A DNA stretch of 64,000 nucleotides from Methylobacterium sp. Leaf117 (GCF_001422985.1 NZ_LMNL01000001.1:124720-188719); one strand, 5' to 3'. Shown: positions 47,967 to 57,093, numbered from the stretch's first letter. Translations and numbers: made by a program. Notes: generated by a model not told the origin, from the letters alone.

Positions 47967-48359
47967 GGCCTCAGCTTTCCACAGAGTAGGATGCCGGGCG
48001 CACCGTGGGACCCAATGCGGTAAGGTAATCGCATATGGGGACCTGCGAGCCCAAAAGTCCTCCGAAGCACCCCGTCATCCCGGGGCCGCGCAGCGGAGCC
48101 CGGGATCCAGAAACACAGGTGGCGCAATGACTTGCGCTGTTAGCGGCACTGGATTGCACGCCGGTGGCACGCCCCTTCGGGTCCGGGCTCGCCTGCGGCG
48201 CCCCGGAATGACGGCGCGTTTTCATATGCCATCGCCCTTGCGGGAAGGAGAGGCAGAACGGCGCATGGCTTCCCAGACTTCGGGATATTCACCTGCGGCC
48301 GTCTCATGTCCCTTCGATCTTCCGGGACAACTGCCCTCCTGATCACTCCGGTCGGCAGA
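47967..48359. other. Intergenic spacer between dnaB and alr containing a palindromic repeat
   Basis: About 390 bases. The centre (48072-48214) is a REP-like inverted repeat, described separately. The rest has no coding signal. The alr promoter is probably between the repeat and the start codon at 47966. Confidence 0.6.
48072..48214. repeat. REP-like extragenic palindromic element
   Basis: The left arm (48072-48108) begins CCGTCATCCCGGGG and the right arm (48180-48214) ends CCCCGGAATGACGG; they are near-complementary over about 35 bases, including the GCTC/GAGC interior. Arms of this type, with CGTCAT at the edges and CCGGG cores, are widespread dispersed repeats in Rhizobiales genomes. The 70-base centre is unrelated. 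No transposase is present. Confidence 0.7.
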
Positions 48360-49880
48360 TCACATCTGCTCCGGCAGGCGGTCGGACTGGGCAAGGTCCG
48401 AGAAGCGCGTGATGTTGGCGTCGAACTGCAGTTCGACGGTCCCGGTGGGGCCGTGGCGCTGCTTGCCCAGGATCACCTCGGCCTTGCCGTGGACGCGGTT
48501 CATCTCGGCCTCCCAGGCGAAGAATTCTTCCGTGCCTTCGCGGGGCTTCTTGTTGTTGACGTAGTATTCCTCGCGGAAGACGAACATCACCACGTCGGCG
48601 TCCTGCTCGATCGAGCCCGATTCGCGAAGGTCTGCGAGCTGTGGGCGCTTGTCTTCGCGGTTTTCCACCTGACGCGAGAGCTGGGACAGGGCGATGATCG
48701 GCACCGCCAGTTCCTTGGCCAGGGCCTTCATGCCGGTGGTGATCTCGGTCATCTCCTGGACGCGGTTGTCGCTGCGCTTGCCGGAGCCCGAGAGGAGCTG
48801 AAGGTAGTCGACGATCAGCAGGTCGAGGCCCTTCTGCCGCTTGAGGCGACGGGCACGGGCGGCGAGCTGGGCGATCGAGATGCCGCCGGTCTGATCGATG
48901 TAGAACGGGATCGTCTGCATGTCCCGGGCCGCGTCGGTGATCTTGTAGAAGTCGGCCGGCTGAATGTCGCCGCGACGGATCTTGTAGGACGGCACGCCCG
49001 ACTGCTCGGCGATGATACGGGTCGCCAATTGCTCGGCCGACATTTCGAGGGAAAAGAATCCGACGATGCCGCCGTTCTTGGTCTCGGTGCGCCCGTCCGG
49101 CAGCTTCTCGGACTGGTAGGCCTTGGCGACGTTGAAGGCGATGTTGGTGACGAGCGAGGTCTTGCCCATGGCCGGGCGGCCGGCGAGGATGATGAGATCC
49201 GAGCGCTGCAGGCCGCCCATCTTGGCATCGAGGTCGGACAGGCCGGTGGCGACGCCCGAGAGCTTGCCTTCCCGCTGGTAGGCCTTGGCGGCCATGTCCA
49301 CCGCCGCCGTCAGGGCGTCGGAGAACTTCTGGAAGCCGCCATCGTATTTGCCTGATTCGGCGAGCTCGTAGAGCCGGCGCTCGGTGCCCTCGATCTGGTC
49401 GCGGGGCGAGGATTCCACCGGCGCCTCGTAGGCGCCGTTCACCAGATCCTCGCCGATGGTGATGAGCCGGCGCCGGATGGCGAGGTCGTAGATGGTACGG
49501 CCGTAATCGCCCGCGTTGATGACGGTGGTGGCTTCCGCCGCGAGGCGCGCGAGGTACTGCATCACCGTCTGGCCGCCGAGGTCGGCGTCGCCCAGGTAGG
49601 TCTTCAGGGTGATGGGGGTCGCGAGCTTGCCCGCCTTGATGAGCTGAGAGGCCACCTCGAAAATCTTGCGGTGGACGTCCTCCATGAAATGTTCGGGGAG
49701 GAGGAAGTCCGAGATCCGGTAATAGGCATCGTTGTTCACCAGGATCGCGCCGAGCAGGGCCTGCTCCGCGTCGATGTTGTGCGGCGCGACGCGGAATTCC
49801 TGCGCGACGGGCTGAAGGTTGGCCGTCAGGGCGTTGGGCAGGGCCATGGGCTGATTCGAGGCTCCGACTCTTCGTTTCAT
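48360..49880 (-). CDS. dnaB: Replicative DNA helicase
   Basis: Hexameric 5'-3' helicase of the replication fork. The N-terminal domain begins with APHNIDAEQALLGAIL, and the RecA-like C-terminal domain has Walker A GRPAMGKTSL, Walker B LLIVDYLQLL, and SQLSRQVENR with the arginine region. I chose ATG 49880, giving 506 residues; ATG 49847 (MALPNAL) is also possible, and the frame stays open up to 50003 with unconserved sequence. No intein is present. It lies downstream of the rpsF-rpsR-rplI genes, a common bacterial grouping. Confidence 0.95.
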   Translation of the reverse strand: MKRRVGASNQPMALPNALTANLQPVAQEFRVAPHNIDAEQALLGAILVNNDAYYRISDFLLPEHFMEDVHRKIFEVASQLIKAGKLATPITLKTYLGDADLGGQTVMQYLARLAAEATTVINAGDYGRTIYDLAIRRRLITIGEDLVNGAYEAPVESSPRDQIEGTERRLYELAESGKYDGGFQKFSDALTAAVDMAAKAYQREGKLSGVATGLSDLDAKMGGLQRSDLIILAGRPAMGKTSLVTNIAFNVAKAYQSEKLPDGRTETKNGGIVGFFSLEMSAEQLATRIIAEQSGVPSYKIRRGDIQPADFYKITDAARDMQTIPFYIDQTGGISIAQLAARARRLKRQKGLDLLIVDYLQLLSGSGKRSDNRVQEMTEITTGMKALAKELAVPIIALSQLSRQVENREDKRPQLADLRESGSIEQDADVVMFVFREEYYVNNKKPREGTEEFFAWEAEMNRVHGKAEVILGKQRHGPTGTVELQFDANITRFSDLAQSDRLPEQM

Positions 49881-49997
49881 GGTCCGCGCGGCGGTCCGCC
49901 ACCGCGCCTCTCTATCTGCCGACCATGGCGCCGGCATGGTTAGCCGAACCTTAGCCGATTCGCGCTTGGGCCCGTCTTTTGCTGACCGGTCTTTCAC

Positions 49998-50077
49998 GGC
50001 CACGTCTCTTCTCGAGCCCGTCTCTTCCCGAGCCCGTCTCTTCCCGAGCCCGTCTCTTCCCGAGCCCGTCTCTTCTC
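49998..50077. repeat. 16-bp tandem repeat, four units plus one degenerate, between rplI and dnaB
   Basis: GAGCCCGTCTCTTCCC repeats start at 50014, 50030, 50046 and 50062 (the last ends in CTC), preceded by a decayed copy at 49998. It lies in the spacer upstream of dnaB. The period is not a multiple of three. Confidence 0.88.
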
Positions 50078-50115
50078 AGGGATGCGTCGCCCCGGAGGAT
50101 CCGGCGAAACCCCTC

Positions 50116-50150
50116 GCAGAAACGCCCGCCATCCTTGCGGATGACGGGCG
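50116..50150 (-). terminator. Intrinsic terminator downstream of rplI
   Basis: CGCCCGTCATCC and GGATGGCGGGCG (minus strand) form a 12-bp stem with one mismatch and a four-base loop GCAA, followed by GTTTCTG. It lies 78 bases after the rplI stop and would separate the ribosomal-protein genes from dnaB. Confidence 0.7.
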
Positions 50151-50227
50151 TCCATGCTGGAACAAACGAGGAACTAGTCAACCATTAAGGCTGTTCGTCC
50201 CCGTTCTTCACCGGGTGTGTGGTCCGC

Positions 50228-50791
50228 TTACTCGCGGTCGTCGCCAGCCTCGGCCAGGGCTGCGCCGACCTCGAGGCCGAGGTCGTCGAGGTTGAACGCC
50301 TCGCGCTCGGTGGTCGACTCGCCGCGTGCCTGACGCTCGGCCTCTTCCGGCGAACGGGCGACGTTGACGGTGACGCTGACCTCGACCTCGGGGTGCAGCA
50401 CGACCGGAACGGTGTGCAGACCCAGGGTCTTGATCGGCTGGTTGAGGGCGAACTGGTCGCGGCCGACGGTGAAGCCGTCGGCGGTGACGACCTCGGCCAG
50501 ATCGCGGGTCGAGACCGAACCGTAGAGCACGCCGGTCTCGCCCGACTGGCGGATGAGCACGAAGCTCTTGCCCTCAAGGGTCTCGGCGACGGCCTGCGCC
50601 TCGGACTTGCGCTCGAGGTTGCGGGTCTCGAGCTGGGCGCGCTGGGTCTCGAAGTGCTTCTTGTTGTTCTCCGTGGCGCGCAGGGCCTTGCCGCGGGCGA
50701 GGAGGAAGTTGCGGGCGTAGCCCGGCTTCACGTTCACGGTCTCGCCCATCTGGCCGAGCTTGGCGACGCGCTCGAGAAGAATGACTTCCAT
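50228..50791 (-). CDS. rplI: 50S ribosomal protein L9
   Basis: Binds domain V of 23S rRNA, with an extended helix reaching over the ribosome. The N-terminal signature [30 protein letters not shown] is shown in part by [14 protein letters not shown]. It is 187 residues, longer than the usual 148-150 because of an acidic C-terminal tail after about residue 150, common in alphaproteobacteria. The start is ATG 50791 with AAGGACGAAC upstream. It follows the DUF2232 gene by 29 bases. Confidence 0.97.
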   Translation of the reverse strand: MEVILLERVAKLGQMGETVNVKPGYARNFLLARGKALRATENNKKHFETQRAQLETRNLERKSEAQAVAETLEGKSFVLIRQSGETGVLYGSVSTRDLAEVVTADGFTVGRDQFALNQPIKTLGLHTVPVVLHPEVEVSVTVNVARSPEEAERQARGESTTEREAFNLDDLGLEVGAALAEAGDDRE

Positions 50792-50820
50792 GGTGTTCGT
50801 CCTTTGGGGTCTGGGGTTGG

Positions 50821-51894
50821 TCAGGGTCGTCCGGCCGCACCCGTGGGGCGGCGGCGGTCGAGGGCGGTATCGGCGATGCCGAACAGGGTCAGGGCGGCGA
50901 GGGCGACGCCCTGGGTGAAGAAGAGGATCAGGTAGAGGCCGAACAGCAGAGCGAGGCGCCCCGGCCGGCCGCGGCTGCGATCGTGGAAGGCCGCGAGCCC
51001 CTGCATGGCGAAGGCGGCGCTCAGGGCGCCGGCGACGGCGATGCCGAGGACCCCCGGGAAACCCGGCACCAGGGCGATGAGGAGGGCACCGAACAGCACG
51101 GCCAGCACGCGTCGCGGCATCATGGTAGCGGCGAGGTCCGGCCACGGCCGTGGCAGGCGCCCGGAGACGCGGACGATTCGGGCCGCCGCCCAGAGATAGA
51201 AGGTGAGCAGAACCGTGAGGCCGTGGGCGGCGAGGCCCGGCGCGATCGCCGCCAGGGCATTGGCGACCTCGGTACGACTGGCTTCTGCGGGATCTTGTGA
51301 AGCGGAGTCCTGTTGGGGGGCGTCCTGTTGCGCCGAGTCCTGTTGCGCCGAGCCCTGTTGGCCCGATTCGGTCGGTGTGCCGGCGTCGGGTTTCGGCGTC
51401 GCCGCATTCGGGATCGGTGCGGAAGGGTTGGCGGCCCGGTCGGTTCGCACCTGGATCAGCGTCCGGGTCATGCCGCGGAGCTGCGCCTGAAAGGCCTCGT
51501 AGCTCGGGGCTGCGATGACCGCGATGGCCACGAAAGCGATGCCGGCCGTCCCGGCGGTCCAGGCGAGGAGGCGGCCGGTCGGATACCATTCCATCGTGCC
51601 GCCCGCATCGGGACGGCCGAGGAGCGCCAGGTAGGCGAGCCACCAGGCGGGCAGCGCCAGGTAGGCGAAGAAGCCGAGGCCGAGGAAGGGCTGCACGACG
51701 ACAGCCAGGGCCAGCGCGCCCGTGATGGCGGCGACCAGGGCGGCCCGGTGGCTCCAGCCGAGGCCCACGATCAGGATCGGGAGCGGGGCGAGCAGGTAGA
51801 GCAGGATCGCGAGCGCTGTCGCCTTCAGCAGAACGCCGAAGAGGAGGGCGGAGACGAGGCCCGCGCCGATACCGATGCCGAGGTACTGTGCCAT
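50821..51894 (-). CDS. DUF2232 polytopic membrane protein
   Basis: A 357-residue membrane protein with about eight helices, matching the DUF2232/YybS-like family often encoded between rpsR and rplI. The helices start with [21 protein letters not shown] and end with [23 protein letters not shown] Gln/Ser/Asp-rich loop in the middle (about residues 180-215) is encoded by a 15-bp tandem repeat. Function is unknown. ATG 51894 is preferred; a start six codons upstream is possible. The next upstream gene is rpsR, about 180 bases away. Confidence 0.85.
   Translation of the reverse strand: MAQYLGIGIGAGLVSALLFGVLLKATALAILLYLLAPLPILIVGLGWSHRAALVAAITGALALAVVVQPFLGLGFFAYLALPAWWLAYLALLGRPDAGGTMEWYPTGRLLAWTAGTAGIAFVAIAVIAAPSYEAFQAQLRGMTRTLIQVRTDRAANPSAPIPNAATPKPDAGTPTESGQQGSAQQDSAQQDAPQQDSASQDPAEASRTEVANALAAIAPGLAAHGLTVLLTFYLWAAARIVRVSGRLPRPWPDLAATMMPRRVLAVLFGALLIALVPGFPGVLGIAVAGALSAAFAMQGLAAFHDRSRGRPGRLALLFGLYLILFFTQGVALAALTLFGIADTALDRRRPTGAAGRP
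51305..51364. repeat. 15-bp tandem repeat, four units, in frame in the DUF2232 gene
   Basis: Units start at 51305, 51320, 51335 and 51350 with consensus GAGTCCTGTTGCGCC. On the minus strand each encodes a pentapeptide such as AQQDS, placed in a hydrophilic loop. Copy-number change would be frame-neutral. Confidence 0.88.
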
Positions 51895-52072
51895 CACATC
51901 CCGCTGTCCCACTGTCCCGATCCGGGCAGGGTTAGAGGCGCCTGTCGCCCCAACGACTCCCGGCCGCCCTGTCGGATCGGCCGGTACGAAATCTCCTGTC
52001 CCGGACCGGATGGACCGATCCGGGACATGTTGATGCAGGCTCTCGGGGCCGCTCGCGCGTGCCCCAGGGCGC

Positions 52073-52360
52073 TTACTTGATCACGTAGGGGAGGAAGCCG
52101 AGGAAGCGGGCACGCTTGATCGCCTGGGCGAGCTCGCGCTGCTTCTTGGCGGACACCGCCGTGATGCGCGACGGCACGATCTTGCCGCGCTCGGAGACGT
52201 AGCGCGACAGGAGCTTGACGTCCTTGTAGTCGATCTTGGGCGCGTTCGCGCCCGAGAAGGGGCAGGTCTTCCGACGACGGAAGAAGGGACGGCGTCCGCC
52301 GCCCGCACCACCACCAGCACCGCCAGCGGCGGGTGCACCGGGTCCAGCACCAAATGCCAT
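52073..52360 (-). CDS. rpsR: 30S ribosomal protein S18
   Basis: Binds 16S rRNA as a heterodimer with S6. The conserved core is [12 protein letters not shown], then [19 protein letters not shown] and [18 protein letters not shown]. At 95 residues it is longer than the usual 75-85 because of a Gly/Ala-rich N-terminal extension of about 22 residues. The start is ATG 52360. It follows rpsF by three bases. Confidence 0.97.
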   Translation of the reverse strand: MAFGAGPGAPAAGGAGGGAGGGRRPFFRRRKTCPFSGANAPKIDYKDVKLLSRYVSERGKIVPSRITAVSAKKQRELAQAIKRARFLGFLPYVIK

Positions 52361-52363
52361 GAC

Positions 52364-52843
52364 TTAAGCCTCCCCGCCGAAGCTGCGCTCGGGGCGGTCA
52401 CCCCGGTCGCCGCGATCACCACGGTCGCCGCGATCGCGGTCGCCGCCGAATCCACCACCGCCGCCGAAGCCCTCGTCGTCACGACGACGGCCGCGCTCAC
52501 GATCCTTGCGGTCGTCGCGGTCGCGCTTCTGCATCATCGCCGACGGCTCGGACTCGAGCTCTTCGACGCGGACGGTCATGAAGCGGAGAACGTCCTCGGA
52601 GATCTGCATCTGACGCTCCATCTCGGCGAGCGCCGCCGGGGGGGCGTCGACGTTGAGGAGCGTAAAGTGCGCCTTGCGGTTCTTCTTGATGCGGTAGGCG
52701 AGGGACTTCACGCCCCACATCTCGATCTTCTCGACCTTGCCGCCATTGGCTTCGATGACGCCCTTGTAGGTCTCGACCATGGTCTCGACCTGCTGGGCCG
52801 TCACGTCCTGGCGCGCCAGGAAGACGTGTTCGTAGAGAGGCAT
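52364..52843 (-). CDS. rpsF: 30S ribosomal protein S6
   Basis: Small-subunit platform protein, the partner of S18. Core sequence [15 protein letters not shown] and the segment [19 protein letters not shown] are typical. It is 159 residues; the C-terminal 50 residues are a charged tail rich in Asp, Arg and Gly, with [12 protein letters not shown] repeats. The start is ATG 52843; a second in-frame ATG at 52858 would add five residues. It is the first gene of the ribosomal block, behind the leader hairpin at 52870-52909. Confidence 0.97.
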   Translation of the reverse strand: MPLYEHVFLARQDVTAQQVETMVETYKGVIEANGGKVEKIEMWGVKSLAYRIKKNRKAHFTLLNVDAPPAALAEMERQMQISEDVLRFMTVRVEELESEPSAMMQKRDRDDRKDRERGRRRDDEGFGGGGGFGGDRDRGDRGDRGDRGDRPERSFGGEA

Positions 52844-52869
52844 TAACGGGCCCTTCATATCCAAAGGGA

Positions 52870-52909
52870 CCCGACGGCACTGCAGGAGTGCGGAAAAGGA
52901 AGCGTCGGG
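52870..52909 (-). ncRNA. Candidate S6:S18 autoregulatory leader structure
   Basis: On the minus strand, CCCGACG pairs with CGTCGGG, enclosing a one-sided 5' bulge with CTTCCTTTTCC and an inner hairpin GCACT-CCTGC-AGTGC. It lies 27 bases before the rpsF start. Known S6:S18 leaders in many bacteria have a stem with a CCG trinucleotide at the bulge; a CCG occurs here at the bulge/stem border. The match is by inspection only. Confidence 0.5.
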
Positions 52910-53082
52910 CCGGTTCACACGCGAGATCGCCCGGCGCCAAGCCCTTCGAGCCGTTTGAAGGCCCGAGCGGTTGATCGAAGGCGGAGACACGGGACGATGG
53001 ACACTCCGTCTCCGGGTTGCCCTATGCCGATGGAATCGACACCGTCCGTTCAGCCCCCAGCCGGAGCGAACGCGAGGGATGG

Positions 53083-53111
53083 CGCATAAACCAATTTTTT
53101 CGGAGTGACAA
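53083..53111 (-). promoter_or_regulatory. Sigma70-type promoter for rpsF
   Basis: On the minus strand, TTGTCA (53111-53106) and TATGCG (53088-53083) are separated by exactly 17 bases, with an A-rich spacer. Transcription would start near 53076 and give a leader of about 230 nucleotides that includes the 52870-52909 structure. Confidence 0.5.
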
Positions 53112-53202
53112 GGTTTGGCAAACCGAAAGGGCATGCAGAGGCCGGCGGGATTTCGCGGAAGCCAAGGGGATTTCGCTGGACCTGAAAAGGGTCTTGCCCG
53201 GA

Positions 53203-53916
53203 TCAGGCGTCTGGTTCGCGTCCGATCGATTCGCGGGTGATCGATTCGACACTGCCGACACCGTCGCGGCGACGCAGCCGTTCCGCGAACGCATCGACCG
53301 CGCGTCGGTCGACATGCACCAGAGACAGTGTGACCTCGTCGAAACCCTCTGGTATTCCCCGAGCGATTTCAGTCTGCCGCAGCTTCGCCGCGCAGGGTCC
53401 CGCCAGCACGCGGATCATCTCCATCGTGAGGGCGCCGTGGGCGGCGACGATCCGCAGATCGTGCTTCTGGCGACGGGCGCGATACCGCTCCTCGAACGGC
53501 TTCATCCCGGCCAGGATCGCCAGCACGATGGCGGTGGTCGCCATCGCCGGCACGAACAGCCCGCCGCCGGACGCCAGGCCGATCGCCGCCACCGCCCAGA
53601 GGCTGGCCGCCGTCGTCAGTCCCTTCACCACCTCGCCGCGCAGCAGGATGGTACCGGCTCCGAGAAAGCCAATGCCTGAAACGACTTGCGCGGCGACACG
53701 GGACGGATCGAGCGTGATGTTCGGCTGTCCCAGAACGTCCGAAAAGCCGAAGGCCGAGACGATCATCAGCAGGCATGAGCCGACGCAGACCAGCATATGG
53801 GTCCGCATGCCGGCCGCCCAGATCAGCCGCTCCCGCTCGAATCCGATGACGCTTCCCAGGAGGGCGGCGACCAGCAGACGGCCGATCATGTCGAGATTGC
53901 TCAGCATGCCCGACAA
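53203..53916 (-). CDS. MgtC/SapB family membrane protein
   Basis: A 237-residue protein with an N-terminal MgtC domain of five helices ([49 protein letters not shown]) and a soluble C-terminal domain. In Salmonella, MgtC supports growth at low magnesium and inside macrophages by inhibiting the ATP synthase; many environmental homologues have unknown roles. The conserved aspartate-bearing Mg-family loop is not clearly identifiable. The start is ATG 53916, with an alternative three codons on. It is transcribed alone and faces the rpsF promoter region. Confidence 0.9.
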   Translation of the reverse strand: MSGMLSNLDMIGRLLVAALLGSVIGFERERLIWAAGMRTHMLVCVGSCLLMIVSAFGFSDVLGQPNITLDPSRVAAQVVSGIGFLGAGTILLRGEVVKGLTTAASLWAVAAIGLASGGGLFVPAMATTAIVLAILAGMKPFEERYRARRQKHDLRIVAAHGALTMEMIRVLAGPCAAKLRQTEIARGIPEGFDEVTLSLVHVDRRAVDAFAERLRRRDGVGSVESITRESIGREPDA

Positions 53917-53986
53917 TCGACGTGCCAGGAGATCAACATGGACGAAGACTTGCTGCGCCGCTGCAACCGGTCCACCGCCGAACCGG

Positions 53987-54250
53987 CTACTTGTCAGGCT
54001 TCTCCGACAGGATCGCGCCGGTCTTCGGGTCGGCGTGGAACTGCATCTTCATGCCGTTCTTCACACCTTCGCCTTCCCAGTGGCCGTCATCGGCCTCGAA
54101 TTCGGTGATGCTGGAGTAGCCCGCCGCCATCAGCTTCTGCTTCACCTGATCGGCGGGCATCCAGTCGGGACCGGGTGTGTCGGCCAGCGCACCGGTCGCT
54201 GCCCCGGTGCTCAGCGTTACGGCGAGGAGGAGTGCCGAAAAACGGATCAT
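53987..54250 (-). CDS. Small exported PepSY-domain protein
   Basis: An 87-residue periplasmic protein with a signal peptide (LLLAVTLSTGAATGALADT) and one PepSY-like domain: DQVKQKLMAAGYSSITEFEADDGHW, then MKMQFHADPKTGAIL. PepSY domains are thought to inhibit peptidases or bind sensors; this one stands alone. It has a GGTGATCC leader, and the rsuA terminator lies just upstream. Confidence 0.88.
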   Translation of the reverse strand: MIRFSALLLAVTLSTGAATGALADTPGPDWMPADQVKQKLMAAGYSSITEFEADDGHWEGEGVKNGMKMQFHADPKTGAILSEKPDK

Positions 54251-54291
54251 GGATCACCTCTGGATCAGTGCTGTCTGATCCAACCGGGTGC

Positions 54292-54311
54292 AAAACGTCC
54301 GGTTCCGGACG
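54292..54311 (-). terminator. Rho-independent terminator of the pdxJ-to-rsuA block
   Basis: On the minus strand, CGTCCG-GAAC-CGGACG is a perfect 6-bp stem with a tetraloop, followed by TTTT (54295-54292). It begins three bases after the rsuA stop codon. Confidence 0.75.
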
Positions 54312-54313
54312 GA

Positions 54314-55072
54314 TCAGGTCTCGTCCGGTCCCGCAAACACGCGCGCAATCTCAGCCTCGCTGAGGATACGGTGCTCGCCGGGTGCCAGATCCGCCGGTAA
54401 AGCGAGACCACCGACGCGGTCCCGATGCAGCGCGGTGACGTGGTTGCCGATGGCCGCGAACATGCGCCGGACCTGATGGTAGCGCCCCTCGTGCAGGGTC
54501 ACCACGGCGCCGGTCTCGTCTTCAGCGACGAACTCCACGGGCAGCAACGGCTTGTCTTCGCCGTCGAGCATCAGGGTCCCGGAGGCGAAAACCGCTTCCT
54601 CGTTGCCCTTGAGGGGGCGGTCGAGGGTGACGCGGTAGCGTTTCGCGACATTGGCCTTGGGCGCGATGATCCGGTGCAGCAACGCGCCGTCATCGGTGAG
54701 GAGCAACAGGCCCGAGGTCTCCTTATCGAGGCGTCCGACCGTCGACAGTGCCGGATCGCGCCGGCGCCAGCGCTCCGGCAGCAGAGCATAGACGAGGGGG
54801 CCTGCCTCCTTGTGTGAGCAGGTGACGCCCAGGGGCTTGTGCAGCATCAGGGTCAGCCCTGGCGGAGGATCGAGGGGGGCGCCATCGACCGTCATCCGCT
54901 GCGCCAAATCCGGCGTAACCGGGATGTGCTGGTCGGCGTCGCGCAGCGGCGCACCGTCGAGGACGACAAGCCCGGCCCGGGTTAGGAGCGCGATCTCGCG
55001 GCGCGAGCCGTATCCCATATTCGCCAGCAGCCGATCGAGGCGTGCGTGAACGATCTTCGTCGGTTTCGTCAC
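54314..55072 (-). CDS. rsuA: 16S rRNA pseudouridine synthase (RsuA family)
   Basis: Modifies a uridine of 16S rRNA. It has an N-terminal S4 RNA-binding domain (ARLDRLLANMGYGSRREI) and a catalytic domain with the aspartate motif GRLDKETSGLLLLT, plus RYHQVRRMFAAIGNHV. The 252-residue length fits RsuA rather than the longer RluB/E/F. ATG 55072 overlaps the stop of the upstream methyltransferase by four bases, so they are translationally coupled. Confidence 0.93.
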   Translation of the reverse strand: MTKPTKIVHARLDRLLANMGYGSRREIALLTRAGLVVLDGAPLRDADQHIPVTPDLAQRMTVDGAPLDPPPGLTLMLHKPLGVTCSHKEAGPLVYALLPERWRRRDPALSTVGRLDKETSGLLLLTDDGALLHRIIAPKANVAKRYRVTLDRPLKGNEEAVFASGTLMLDGEDKPLLPVEFVAEDETGAVVTLHEGRYHQVRRMFAAIGNHVTALHRDRVGGLALPADLAPGEHRILSEAEIARVFAGPDET

Positions 55073-55989
55073 CGGCGGGCCTCGTAGATCTTGTAGCCTC
55101 CCGCCGAGGCTTTCAGTGCCACGCTCTTGAAGGCCGCGTTCAGGGGCGCCTCGTAGGGCAGGTGGGTGTTGGCGGTCAGCCAGAGGGTGCCACCGGGTCG
55201 CAGCGCTTCCGCGGCTCGGGCGATGAAGGCTTGGCCCAGGGCCTGGTCTTCCGCTCCCCCGTCATGGAAGGGCGGGTTCATCACCACGAAATCCAGACGG
55301 CTCAGCCCGAGGCCACCGGCGCGGATATCCGCCCAACGCAGGCTCGCGCGCGGATCGCCGACGTTGCGGCGGGCCATCTCGATGGCGCGCCGGTCGATGT
55401 CGATCAGGGTCAGCTCCGTCACCTTCGGCGCAGCCAGAATCGCCCGGGCCAAAATGCCGAGGCCGCAGCCGAAATCGGCGCCGGTACCTGCGAGCGGCGG
55501 CAGGTTCGCCAGCAGAAGAGCCGTACCGGGATCGAGACGGTCATAGGAGAAGATCCCGGCCTGGGTGCAGAGCGCGAGATTGTCGATGTGACGCGGCCCG
55601 CCCTCAAGAATGGCCTCGTCAAGTCCGGTAAGGTTCTCGGGGCACGCGACCGTGCAGATCCGATGATGGCGGCGCGCATTTTCATGCACCGCGCAGCCGA
55701 AGCCGGTGAGTTCTTTGACCAGCCGGCTTCCCCCGCGATCCTTCGGCGCCAGAGCCGTGAGGACTCCGCCCGGCTTCAGGGCTTTCAGGGCGAGAGCCAG
55801 GACGTAGCGCCGCTCGATCGTGCCGGCCGGTGCCAGCATGTCGAGTCGGTCGAGGCTATGAGGCGCGACATCCTCCAAGCGCGCCGCGCCCGGAACCAAC
55901 GGCGAGACTTGTACGGCAGTGTCGGGCACCTCCACCAGTTCCAGCGGCGGCGCGCCGTAAACGGCTTCCGAGACAGGCATTGTGGACAT
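55069..55989 (-). CDS. Class I SAM-dependent methyltransferase, RsmC-like
   Basis: A 306-residue protein. The catalytic half has the SAM site ADFGCGLGILARA and the amino-methyltransferase motif NPPFHDGG, as in RsmC/RlmG guanine-N2 methyltransferases of rRNA; the N-terminal half looks like a degenerate copy, also as in RsmC. Coupling to rsuA supports an rRNA target, although the exact site is unknown. ATG 55989 (MSTMPVSEAV) is used; the frame remains open to 56103 with Arg-rich, unconserved sequence. Confidence 0.85.
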   Translation of the reverse strand: MSTMPVSEAVYGAPPLELVEVPDTAVQVSPLVPGAARLEDVAPHSLDRLDMLAPAGTIERRYVLALALKALKPGGVLTALAPKDRGGSRLVKELTGFGCAVHENARRHHRICTVACPENLTGLDEAILEGGPRHIDNLALCTQAGIFSYDRLDPGTALLLANLPPLAGTGADFGCGLGILARAILAAPKVTELTLIDIDRRAIEMARRNVGDPRASLRWADIRAGGLGLSRLDFVVMNPPFHDGGAEDQALGQAFIARAAEALRPGGTLWLTANTHLPYEAPLNAAFKSVALKASAGGYKIYEARR

Positions 55990-56118
55990 CGTAACGGGAT
56001 CCGGCGCGACGGCGCGCGCGCCTCGACGGCTCAGGGCGTGACAGGAAAGCGGGAGGCCCGGCCCACCAGGCGACAAGAATCGCCGCCGGGGTCGGTCTCC
56101 CATTCTCTTAGCCCATGC

Positions 56119-57093
56119 TCAGCCGCGCGGGAACTCCAGACCCATCTCTCGGTATCGGGCCGGATCGTCGGCCCAGTTCTCTCGTACCTTCACGTGCAGG
56201 AAGAGGTGTACCGTCTGCTCGGCCGCTTCCGCGATTTCGAGACGCGCCGCTTGTCCGATGGCCTTGATGGTCTGCCCGCCCTTACCGAGCACGATGGAGC
56301 GCTGGCTCTCGCGCTCTACGAAAATAGTCTGCTCGATACGCACGGACCCGTCCGGACGCGGCTGCCACTGGTCGGTCTCGACGGTGGAGCGGTAGGGCAG
56401 TTCCTCGTGCAGGCGGTCGTAGAGCTTTTCGCGGGTGATCTCCGCCGCCAGCATGCGGATCGGCGCATCCGAGACCTGATCCTCCGGGTAGAGCCAGGGA
56501 CTCTTCGGCATCATGCCGGCCAGCGTCGATTTCAGCGTCTCGATGCCATCGCCGTTCAGGGCAGAGACCATGAAGGTGTGTTCGAAGGAGATACGCTCGT
56601 TCAGCGAGGCCGCCAGGGCGAGTAGCCGATCTCGCGGAATCAGGTCGATCTTGTTCAGGATCAGAACCTTCGGGCGCTTCACGTCGGGAAGCTTGGCGAG
56701 AATCGCATCGACCTCTTCGGTGACGCCCTTGCGCGCATCGATCAGCAAGCAGACCGCATCCGCGTCCGAGGCTCCACTCCAGGCCGAATGGACCATGGCG
56801 CGATCGAGGCGGCGTTTGGGTGCGAAGATCCCGGGCGTATCGACCAGAATGATCTGCGCGGTCTCATGCATGACGATGCCGCGCACGAGGGCGCGGGTGG
56901 TCTGCACTTTCCGCGACACGATCGAGACCTTCGTGCCAACGAGGCTGTTCAGAAGGGTCGACTTGCCCGCGTTGGGGATACCGATCAGCGCGACGAAGCC
57001 GGCCGTGGTATTCTCCGGCATCGTCACGGCCGGCAGCGGGATCAGCGGCGGCGGGGCGAAATCGTCGTCGAAGTCGTGATCATCTTCAGGCAT
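56119..57093 (-). CDS. era: GTPase Era
   Basis: Ras-like GTPase with a KH domain that assists 30S assembly and binds the 3' end of 16S rRNA. G motifs are [11 protein letters not shown], the switch DTPGIF, and NKIDLI; the KH domain has the region with VERESQRSIVLGKGGQTIKAIG. At 324 residues it is slightly longer than typical because of an acidic N-terminal leader of about 30 residues (DDHDFDDDF). ATG 57093 overlaps the rnc stop by eight bases. Confidence 0.96.
   Translation of the reverse strand: MPEDDHDFDDDFAPPPLIPLPAVTMPENTTAGFVALIGIPNAGKSTLLNSLVGTKVSIVSRKVQTTRALVRGIVMHETAQIILVDTPGIFAPKRRLDRAMVHSAWSGASDADAVCLLIDARKGVTEEVDAILAKLPDVKRPKVLILNKIDLIPRDRLLALAASLNERISFEHTFMVSALNGDGIETLKSTLAGMMPKSPWLYPEDQVSDAPIRMLAAEITREKLYDRLHEELPYRSTVETDQWQPRPDGSVRIEQTIFVERESQRSIVLGKGGQTIKAIGQAARLEIAEAAEQTVHLFLHVKVRENWADDPARYREMGLEFPRG

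Noticed and set aside
49951..50181. 76-codon open frame across the 16-bp repeat and terminator
   Set aside because: It crosses a tandem repeat whose period is not a multiple of three and an intrinsic terminator, so it is most likely non-coding.
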